Below, in pieces: positions 1 through 4,675 of a DNA stretch of 5,943 nucleotides. A program made the translations under genes and the position numbers. The notes below the pieces were generated by a model. It searched no databases, was not told the DNA's origin, and saw nothing but the letters and a program-made list of their open reading frames with translations. The first letter of the stretch is position 1; every line of letters begins with the position of its first letter. Origin of the DNA: Nocardioides sp. (GTDB taxonomy: Bacteria; Actinomycetota; Actinomycetes; Propionibacteriales; Nocardioidaceae); NCBI GenBank assembly GCA_021731205.1, contig JAKFXV010000221.1, forward strand, positions 1 through 5,943, in the 5' to 3' direction.

Positions 1-1104
1 ATGAGTGGCCAAGGCCTCTTCAGGTTCGGCCAACAGCCGGATGAGCGCCAGCTGTTCGAGCACGGGTACGCCGAGGTCGAGGGTCAACCGCGCCTCAGTG
101 AGTATGCCGACCCGGGCCAGCGGTGCGCGCACCCATCCGATGCGCAAACCGCCCCAGAAGCTCTTGCTCGCGCCGCCGACGGTGATCGCTTCACCACCGG
201 CCGCTTCGACGTACGACGCCATGGGCGCGGGCATCGGTTGACCGTCGAGGGCCAACTGTTGATGTGCCTCGTCGATCACGACTGTGCACCGCGAACGAGC
301 CAGCGACGTGGCGATCCGTGACCGCAGGTCGTGGGCCATCAGGTGCCCGGTCGGATTCTGGAAGTCGGGGATCAGATACGCGGCCGTAGGGGAGCTGCGT
401 CGCACCGTCGCCTCCAGTGTCTCCGCGTCCCACCCGGCGTCGTCGACGGGAGTGGTCACCAACCGAGCCCCGGCTCCCGCGAAGCTCAGCGGCGCGTTCG
501 GATAGACGGGGTTCTCGACCAGCACCCGGTCCCCGGTGCGCACCAGTGCCCGGGCGACCACAGCCGTCGCCGCCAACGAACCAGGCGTGATCATGATCTG
601 GTCCGGGTCCGTGGGGAGCCCGCGCGAGGCGTAGCCCGCGGCGATGATGCCCTGCAACTCGGGCAGCCCGGCCGGGTAGTACCCATGCCCCGAGAGGTAC
701 GCCGGCAACTCGGCCACCGCCGCTTCGTACGCCGCCGCGACGCCTGGCACGGCAGCCGTCGCGGCGCAGTTCAGATCGATCACGGACTCGTCGCCCGTGC
801 GCGGCGACAGCACGCGGTCCAGGGACCGGTTGCGACCGCCGGGAATCCGGGTGAACGTGCCCGAACCCTGGCGAGCCTCGGCGTATCCGCGCTCGCGGAG
901 CACGGCGTACGCGCGGGTCACGGTGGTCCGAGACACTTCGAGCTCGACCATCAGGTCTCGTTCGCTCGGCAGCCGGGTGTCGTGGGGGATCCGTCCGTCG
1001 CCGATCGAGATTCGCAGGGCGTCGGCCAACCCGAGGTACGCCGGGTGGCGGTCGAAGCCAGTGACCAACGCATGCACCCGTTGCGGGCCGATACTGCGTT
1101 CCAT
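1..1104 (-). CDS. MocR/GntR-family PLP-dependent transcriptional regulator, YczR-like (C-terminus off window)
   Basis: A DNA-binding regulator with an aminotransferase fold. Frame read by hand from ATG at 1104 to position 1 with no stop: 368 residues seen, against about 450-480 for the family, so the C-terminal part lies beyond the left edge. Residues ~20-86 are a GntR winged helix (LPSERDL, SRTTVTRAY, then RQGSGTF). A short linker follows, then a fold-type I domain from ~106 (GHGYYPAGLPEL; PDFQNPTG with N250; IDEAHQ with D278; GGASKSFWGGLRIGW with Schiff-base Lys K314). MocR proteins use PLP, or PLP bound to an amine, as effector. The pairing with a yczE gene downstream suggests the YczR subgroup. 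The residue three after D278, usually Tyr, is His281. No strong Shine-Dalgarno sequence precedes the ATG. A candidate operator lies 30 bp upstream. Family is sure; the YczR assignment is inferred from context. Confidence 0.93.
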   Translation of the reverse strand, partial: MERSIGPQRVHALVTGFDRHPAYLGLADALRISIGDGRIPHDTRLPSERDLMVELEVSRTTVTRAYAVLRERGYAEARQGSGTFTRIPGGRNRSLDRVLSPRTGDESVIDLNCAATAAVPGVAAAYEAAVAELPAYLSGHGYYPAGLPELQGIIAAGYASRGLPTDPDQIMITPGSLAATAVVARALVRTGDRVLVENPVYPNAPLSFAGAGARLVTTPVDDAGWDAETLEATVRRSSPTAAYLIPDFQNPTGHLMAHDLRSRIATSLARSRCTVVIDEAHQQLALDGQPMPAPMASYVEAAGGEAITVGGASKSFWGGLRIGWVRAPLARVGILTEARLTLDLGVPVLEQLALIRLLAEPEEALATH

Positions 1105-1133
1105 GCCCCCAGGGTGGCACGAGTGGCATCTGA

Positions 1134-1146
1134 TTCCAAGGCCAAT
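1134..1146. promoter_or_regulatory. Candidate MocR/YczR operator, copy 1
   Basis: TTCCAAGGCCAAT, 30 bp upstream of the regulator start. It contains two CCAA half-sites 6 bp apart. It matches 12 of 13 positions of the element upstream of the yczE-like gene (1687-1699) and is unusually AT-rich for this DNA. The location fits autoregulation. The match is seen directly; the role is inferred. Confidence 0.4.
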
Positions 1147-1226
1147 TTGCCGCCCGGCAGTGGATCGTCTCGGACTATCGTGGGTCGCTCCTCGCGTGCA
1201 TCCTGCGCGCCGGTCGGCCCAGATCC

Positions 1227-1232
1227 AGGAGG
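1227..1232 (+). promoter_or_regulatory. Ribosome binding site of the VOC gene
   Basis: A perfect AGGAGG lies 7 nt before the ATG at 1240. It fixes the start of a frame that otherwise stays open back to position 331 as antisense to the regulator. Confidence 0.85.
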
Positions 1233-1239
1233 CAAACCC

Positions 1240-1653
1240 ATGGCAGTGCTGAACCCCTATCTGAGTTTCCGCGACAGCGCGCGCGAGGCGATGGAGTTCT
1301 ACCAATCCGTGCTCGGCGGCGAGCTCACCGTCAGCACTTTCGGTGAGTTCGGCCAGGCCGACACCCCGATCGCCGACCTGATCATGCACTCGCAACTCGA
1401 GACCGCCGCCGGGTTCACCCTGATGGGCTCCGACACCCCGCCCGGCATGGAGTACGCCGAGGGGGCCTCGATCAGCATCAGCCTCAGTGGCAACGAGGTC
1501 GAGTTGCTGCGCGGCTACTTCGCCGGCCTCAGCGCGGGCGGAGTGATCGTCACCCCACTCGAAGTGCAGATGTGGGGCGACGAGTTCGGCATGTTCACCG
1601 ACAAGTTCGGCATCAACTGGCTGGTCAACATCGCATCCGCGCCCAGCGCCTGA
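1240..1653 (+). CDS. VOC / PhnB-like glyoxalase-fold protein
   Basis: A 137-residue protein of the vicinal oxygen chelate superfamily, PhnB-like branch (COG2764 type). Two beta-alpha-beta-beta-beta halves can be followed: residues ~1-65 (NPYLSFRDSAREAMEFYQSVLGG, shown here by position 5-27, then IMHSQLE with His50 and Glu54) and ~70-132 (SISISLSG, then WGDEFGMFTDKFG and NWLVNI near the C-terminus). The length is normal for a single-domain member. Such proteins bind metal or small ligands; many PhnB-like members have no known substrate and none can be assigned here. The start is set by AGGAGG at 1227-1232. The gene lies between the divergent MocR regulator and the yczE-like gene, 65 nt before the latter, so it may belong to the same regulon. 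Upstream in-frame codons are antisense to the regulator and are not part of the gene. Confidence 0.9.
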   Translation: MAVLNPYLSFRDSAREAMEFYQSVLGGELTVSTFGEFGQADTPIADLIMHSQLETAAGFTLMGSDTPPGMEYAEGASISISLSGNEVELLRGYFAGLSAGGVIVTPLEVQMWGDEFGMFTDKFGINWLVNIASAPSA

Positions 1654-1671
1654 TCGGCAGTCCACTCGATC

Positions 1672-1700
1672 TTGATTGGCTATTTTTTCCAAGTCCAATC
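1672..1700 (+). promoter_or_regulatory. AT-rich promoter/operator candidate upstream of the yczE-like gene, with inverted repeat
   Basis: In the 65-nt gap after the VOC gene, GATTGG (1674-1679) and CCAATC (1695-1700) form a perfect 6-bp inverted repeat with centres 21 bp apart, about two helical turns. The spacer carries a T6 run. TTGATT (1672-1677) and TCCAAT (1694-1699) could be -35 and -10 boxes with a 16-bp spacer (4 of 6 matches each), giving a start near 1706. A regulator bound to the repeat would cover this promoter. The boxes are weak; the repeat is certain. Confidence 0.4.
1687..1699. promoter_or_regulatory. Candidate MocR/YczR operator, copy 2
   Basis: TTCCAAGTCCAAT, matching 12 of 13 positions of the element at 1134-1146 beside the regulator. 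It lies 19 bp before the yczE-like start and overlaps the possible -10 box, which suits repression. Function is inferred from the match and the known regulator/yczE association. Confidence 0.4.
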
Positions 1701-1711
1701 GACGGCATCCT

Positions 1712-1717
1712 AGGAGG
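1712..1717 (+). promoter_or_regulatory. Shine-Dalgarno sequence unusually close to the GTG of the yczE-like gene
   Basis: A perfect AGGAGG ends one base before the GTG at 1719, where 5-9 nt is normal. No ATG, GTG or TTG lies in frame at the ideal distance; the next in-frame TTG is at 1761. Either initiation is inefficient or a rarer start codon is used. Confidence 0.5.
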
Positions 1718-1718
1718 C

Positions 1719-2393
1719 GTGACGTCGACCCCTCTCGCCAATCTGACACCGCTGGAGCAGTTGCGCGCCGGACGCCTCCCGTACCGCATCGCGCAGTTGC
1801 TCCTCGGGCTTGGCCTGTACGGCGTGTCGATGGGCTTCATGATCCGCAGCACCCTGGGCCAGATGCCCTGGGACGTGCTGCATTTCGGCATCGCTCAGAA
1901 CACCACGCTCTCGATCGGCCAGGTCATCATCGCGATGTCCGGTGTGGTGCTGCTCTTCTGGATCCCGCTGCGCCAGATGCCGGGTCTCGGCACGGTGCTC
2001 AACGCGGTCCTGGTCGGCCTCGCCACCGACGGCATGCTCAGCGTGCTGACGGCCCCCGACTCCGTCTCGGCCCGGATCGGCTTCATGTCCGCCGGCATCC
2101 TGCTCAATGCGATTGCGACCTCGCTCTACATCGGAGCCCAGCTGGGGCCGGGGCCACGCGACGGTCTGATGACCGGACTCTCGCGTCGCACCGGTCTCTC
2201 GCTGCGACTGGTGCGCACCACGTTGGAGGTCTCGGTGGTCATCCTCGGGTGGTTCCTGGGGGGTGTCTTCGGGGTCGGCACGGTGCTCTACGCGTTGCTG
2301 ATCGGGCCGCTGACCCAACAGTTCCTGCCATGGGTGACCGTGCCGCTGACCCGCGAGCCTGACGCCAGCCGGGCCGCCTTGAGCCAGGGCTAG
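1719..2393 (+). CDS. YczE-family integral membrane protein
   Basis: A 224-residue hydrophobic protein. Probable membrane helices are at about 24-44, 66-84, 90-111, 117-138, 168-186 and 187-205, joined by short loops. Family marks are LGLYGVSMGFMIRSTLG near the first helix, MPWDVLH (49-55), GPGPRDGLMTGLSRRTG (143-159) and RTTLEVSVVILGW (166-178). These are typical of YczE/YitT-like proteins, inner-membrane proteins of unknown transport or signalling role. GTG at 1719 was chosen because it follows AGGAGG, although the spacing is only 1 nt; TTG at 1761 would still keep the first helix. In other bacteria this family is genetically linked to MocR (YczR) regulators, as it is here with the regulator at 1..1104. 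A GTG start for the next gene follows 9 nt after the stop. Family is well supported; function is unknown. Confidence 0.88.
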   Translation: MTSTPLANLTPLEQLRAGRLPYRIAQLLLGLGLYGVSMGFMIRSTLGQMPWDVLHFGIAQNTTLSIGQVIIAMSGVVLLFWIPLRQMPGLGTVLNAVLVGLATDGMLSVLTAPDSVSARIGFMSAGILLNAIATSLYIGAQLGPGPRDGLMTGLSRRTGLSLRLVRTTLEVSVVILGWFLGGVFGVGTVLYALLIGPLTQQFLPWVTVPLTREPDASRAALSQG

Positions 2394-2396
2394 TCT
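2391..2396 (+). promoter_or_regulatory. Candidate -10 box for a leaderless GGT-family transcript
   Basis: TAGTCT lies exactly 6 nt before the GTG at 2403, the same distance as TAGCCT before leuB, and its first three bases are the stop codon of the yczE-like gene. No convincing -35 box is visible and no Shine-Dalgarno sequence precedes the GTG. Leaderless mRNAs are common in Actinobacteria. Readthrough from yczE is the alternative. Confidence 0.35.
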
Positions 2397-2402
2397 CACC
2401 GC

Positions 2403-3992
2403 GTGAGCTCGCACGTTCCCGGCTTCCCGGCGGGACCGGTGCGCGCTCGCGCAGGAATGGTGGCCTCCGCCGATCACCGGGCGACCAGGGCCGGCGTCGA
2501 CGTCCTCGATGCCGGCGGCAATGCCGTCGACGCCGCGATCGCCACGAATGCCGTGCTAGCCGTCGTCGGCCCCCACCTGTGCGGACTGGGCGGCGACCTC
2601 TTCGCGATCGTGTACGCCGACGGCCGAGCGCACGCGCTCAACGCGAGTGGTCGGGCCGGCACCGGCGCCGACGCCGACCGACTCCGCGCCGACGGGCACC
2701 GTGTGATGCCCTTTCGGCACGACGTCCGCGCAGTCACGATCCCCGGCTGCGTCGACGGCTGGGTCGCCTTGCACGACCGGTTCGGGACCGTGCCGCTGGT
2801 CGAGCTGTTGCGCCCCGCACGTCGGCTGGCCGACCGCGGGTTCGAGCCGAGCCCGGGGCTCCGCCGTGCGGTCGCCGCGTTGGACCGGCCAGGACGAGTC
2901 GCCTTGGCCGCTTTGGTGGCGGCCGTCGAGTCTTCACGCACGACCCTGCTGCCTGGCCTCACCCGGGCCCTCGACGCGATCGCGGATGGCGGCCGGGACG
3001 GCTTCTACTCCGGTGAGTTCGGGGCCGGCCTGATCGAGCTCGGCGCCGGGCTGTTCGCTCGTGAGGATCTGGATCAGCCTCAGGCCGATTGGCACCAGAC
3101 GCTGTCGGCACCGCTTTGGGGTATGGACCTGCACACGACTCCGGGCAACTCCCAGGGCTACCTCACCCTGGGTGCCGCGCGGCTCGCGGAACGGATCGGA
3201 CTGCCCGCCCCGGAGGATCCGGGGTGGGCGCACCTGCTGATCGAGTGTGCCCGGGCCGCCGGACGTGACCGTCACGACGTCCTTCACGAACACGCAGACA
3301 GCCGTGCCTTGCTCGCGACCATCGACGACCGTCTCGACGAGGTTGACCCGGACCGCGCCGGATCGGCAGCACCGCCGACTCGCTCGGGGGACACGACCTA
3401 CCTCTGCGTCGTCGATGCCGACCAGCTGGGCGTCTCGTTGATCCAGTCGAACGCGGCCGGACTCGGGTCCTGGCTGGCGGAGCCGAACACCGGCATCAAT
3501 CTGCACAACCGGGGGTTGGGCTTCTCCCTCGAGCCCGGACATGTCGCCGAGCTCGCGCCGGGACGCCGCCCGCCGCACACGTTGGCACCGCTCCTGGCCA
3601 CCCAAGGGGGTCGGTTGCGGGCGGTGCTGGGCACCATGGGCGGCGACGCCCAGCCACAGATCCTGTTGCAGCTGCTCGCCCGGCTCTTCGACGCGGGTCA
3701 GGACCCGGCACAGGCCGTCACCGCAGGCCGCTGGATCCTGCGCAGTGCCGAGTCGGGCTTCGACACCTGGACCTCGCCCGGAACCCAAACCGTGCAGCTG
3801 GAGGGGCACACTCCACCCGAGTGGCACGCCGGGCTGGGCGCGCGGGGCCAGCGAGTCGAAGCCGCGCCGGAGTTCGACAGCGCGTTCGGACACGCCCATG
3901 TGGTCCTGGTCGACCCGGAAGGCGGGCTAGGGGGGTACGCCGACCCGCGCACCGAGGTCGGCTCCTGCCTGGCGGCCGACGAGGCGGGCTAA
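2403..3992 (+). CDS. Gamma-glutamyltranspeptidase-superfamily Ntn hydrolase, non-canonical substrate pocket
   Basis: A 529-residue member of the GGT superfamily: a precursor that cleaves itself so that a threonine becomes the N-terminal nucleophile of the small chain. Seen are GGNAVDAAIA (38-47), GLGGDLF (61-67), SGRAG with R84 (equivalent of the glutamate-binding Arg), the processing site GD-TTY with nucleophile T331, SNAAGLGS, and the oxyanion-hole glycines G413/G414 in GTMGGDAQPQ. The chains would be about 330 and 199 residues. No signal peptide or membrane segment is visible, so it is probably cytoplasmic, unlike secreted GGTs. Residues that hold the alpha-amino and alpha-carboxyl groups in true GGT are changed (NRGLGF in place of NQMDDF; PHT in place of LSS). 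The pattern resembles YwrD and oxamate amidohydrolase (HpxW)-like members, so it may hydrolyse another amide. GTG 2403 leaves a normal N-terminal lead; ATG 2457 is a later option. Confidence 0.9.
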   Translation: MSSHVPGFPAGPVRARAGMVASADHRATRAGVDVLDAGGNAVDAAIATNAVLAVVGPHLCGLGGDLFAIVYADGRAHALNASGRAGTGADADRLRADGHRVMPFRHDVRAVTIPGCVDGWVALHDRFGTVPLVELLRPARRLADRGFEPSPGLRRAVAALDRPGRVALAALVAAVESSRTTLLPGLTRALDAIADGGRDGFYSGEFGAGLIELGAGLFAREDLDQPQADWHQTLSAPLWGMDLHTTPGNSQGYLTLGAARLAERIGLPAPEDPGWAHLLIECARAAGRDRHDVLHEHADSRALLATIDDRLDEVDPDRAGSAAPPTRSGDTTYLCVVDADQLGVSLIQSNAAGLGSWLAEPNTGINLHNRGLGFSLEPGHVAELAPGRRPPHTLAPLLATQGGRLRAVLGTMGGDAQPQILLQLLARLFDAGQDPAQAVTAGRWILRSAESGFDTWTSPGTQTVQLEGHTPPEWHAGLGARGQRVEAAPEFDSAFGHAHVVLVDPEGGLGGYADPRTEVGSCLAADEAG

Positions 3993-4555
3993 CGCCGGGT
4001 CGCGATCACAGCCGACGCGTCGGGAGCGATCATCACCTCGACGGCGGTGAACCGCTCGTCGGTGAGCCACTCCTCGCGCAGCGTGTCGACACGGCCGTGC
4101 GCAACCGGCGGCCACATCTCACACGGAGTGAAGTCGTCGAGGACCACGATCCCGCCCGGCTCGACCAGGTCGGCGATCAGGTCGACGCCGACCTCCGAGG
4201 GTTTCCCGGAGTCCAAGAACAACAGCGAGTACGGCCCCTGGTGCCGCAGCGTCGACCAGTCGGCGGCGATCACGTCCACGGATGGGTCGTCGTCGAAGAT
4301 CACCGCCGCGGCCCCGGCCAGCCGGGCATCGAGCTCGGCGGTGACGATGCGGGCCCCATCGCGCAGTCCCGATCTCAACCAGGCCGTGCCGACACCGCAC
4401 CCGGTCCCGAACTCGGCCATCGTGCCGCTGCGCGTTGCGGCCAACGCGGCCAACAGGCGCCCCGTCTCGTTGCGGCAGAACGAGGCGTAGCCGGCTTTGC
4501 GCGACACCTCGAAGGCGCGCGAGACGATCGTCGGCAGCTCGGGAGGGGCGCTCAT
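3989..4555 (-). CDS. Class I SAM-dependent methyltransferase (O-methyltransferase-like)
   Basis: A 188-residue Rossmann-fold methyltransferase. Motif I is AEFGTGCGVGTAWL (47-60; E48, G50, G52, G54). The acidic residue for the ribose is E75 (TAELD) and the adenine-side residue is D99 (AADW). The strand-4 motif is LLFLDSGK (111-118), followed by EPGGIVVLDDF (132-142). The order resembles small O-methyltransferases of the CCoAOMT/COG4122 type, whose metal site normally reads DADK and DN; here it reads DSGK and DD, so metal dependence is uncertain. The substrate is unknown. ATG 4555 begins the conserved part; ATG 4594 is in frame and would add 13 residues, and neither has a strong Shine-Dalgarno sequence. 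The gene is convergent with the GGT-family gene, the two stop codons overlapping, and divergent from leuB across 120 bp. A candidate promoter lies at 4617-4645. Confidence 0.85.
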   Translation of the reverse strand: MSAPPELPTIVSRAFEVSRKAGYASFCRNETGRLLAALAATRSGTMAEFGTGCGVGTAWLRSGLRDGARIVTAELDARLAGAAAVIFDDDPSVDVIAADWSTLRHQGPYSLLFLDSGKPSEVGVDLIADLVEPGGIVVLDDFTPCEMWPPVAHGRVDTLREEWLTDERFTAVEVMIAPDASAVIATRR

Positions 4556-4589
4556 GCGTCCATCATGGCTGCTGCGGCGGTGCGCGCCG

Positions 4590-4616
4590 GCCATCTTGGC
4601 ATGTGAGCCATCTTGG
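4590..4616. repeat. Direct repeat of a 10-mer in the methyltransferase/leuB divergent region
   Basis: GCCATCTTGG occurs at 4590-4599 and again, identical, at 4607-4616 (17 bp period). A weaker third copy, GCGGTCTTGA (7 of 10), lies at 4628-4637. An inverted pair GCATGT (4599-4604) / ACATGC (4624-4629) overlaps it. The repeats lie around the expected start of the methyltransferase transcript and upstream of the leuB promoter. An operator is possible; the binding protein is unknown. Confidence 0.5.
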
Positions 4617-4645
4617 AATATGAACATGCGGTCTTGAAGGGTGAA
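4617..4645 (-). promoter_or_regulatory. Candidate promoter of the methyltransferase gene
   Basis: On the minus strand, TTCACC (4645-4640) and CATATT (4622-4617) are separated by 17 bp, each matching the vegetative consensus at 4 of 6 positions. Transcription would begin near 4610, inside the direct repeat, leaving about 55 nt of leader to ATG 4555 or about 16 nt to ATG 4594. Confidence 0.4.
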
Positions 4646-4669
4646 CGCTCCGGCGGGCTCGTCTAGCCT
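4641..4669 (+). promoter_or_regulatory. Candidate leaderless promoter of leuB
   Basis: GTGAAC (4641-4646), 17 bp spacer, then TAGCCT (4664-4669), a typical actinobacterial TAnnnT -10 box. Six nt separate it from ATG 4676, so transcription should begin at the A of the start codon. No Shine-Dalgarno sequence precedes the ATG, which supports a leaderless mRNA. The -35 box overlaps that of the divergent methyltransferase promoter. Confidence 0.55.
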
Positions 4670-4675
4670 CGCTCC

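Larger units (their letters stand above)
1105..1239. promoter_or_regulatory. Divergent intergenic region between the MocR regulator and the VOC gene
   Basis: This 135-bp gap separates two divergent genes, so it must hold both promoters unless one is transcribed from elsewhere. I see no hexamer pair with good spacing for either gene. TTGCCG (1147-1152) and GACTAT (1173-1178) are 20 bp apart, which is too wide to trust. Repeats present are TGGCA twice (1115-1119, 1124-1128), an imperfect direct repeat GTGGATCG/GTGGGTCG (1160-1167, 1180-1187; 7 of 8, 20 bp apart), and the 13-bp element listed separately. MocR regulators commonly bind direct repeats in divergent gaps and control themselves, which fits this region, but binding here is inference. 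Confidence 0.55.

Noticed and set aside
1115..1128. TGGCA direct repeat just upstream of the regulator start
   Set aside because: A 5-bp repeat is expected by chance in this DNA and does not recur near yczE.
191..1129. Minus-strand 312-codon open frame overlapping the MocR regulator
   Set aside because: It is a low-complexity Arg/Gly/Pro-rich shadow frame of the regulator, which lies in a different minus-strand frame with clear domain motifs.
331..1239. Long plus-strand N-terminal extension of the VOC gene (440 codons in all)
   Set aside because: The first 303 codons are antisense to the regulator and show no family features; AGGAGG before ATG 1240 and the family length fix the true start.
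1674..1700. Intrinsic terminator for the VOC gene, using the inverted repeat and T6 tract
   Set aside because: The T run lies inside the loop, not after the stem, and the stem is only 6 bp with two GC pairs; a regulatory site fits better.
1572..1718. Upstream extension of the yczE-like frame to ATG 1572
   Set aside because: It overlaps the VOC coding end and has no membrane or family features before GTG 1719.
2934..3899. Minus-strand 321-codon open frame within the GGT-family gene
   Set aside because: It is antisense to conserved catalytic regions; long spurious frames are common at this GC content.
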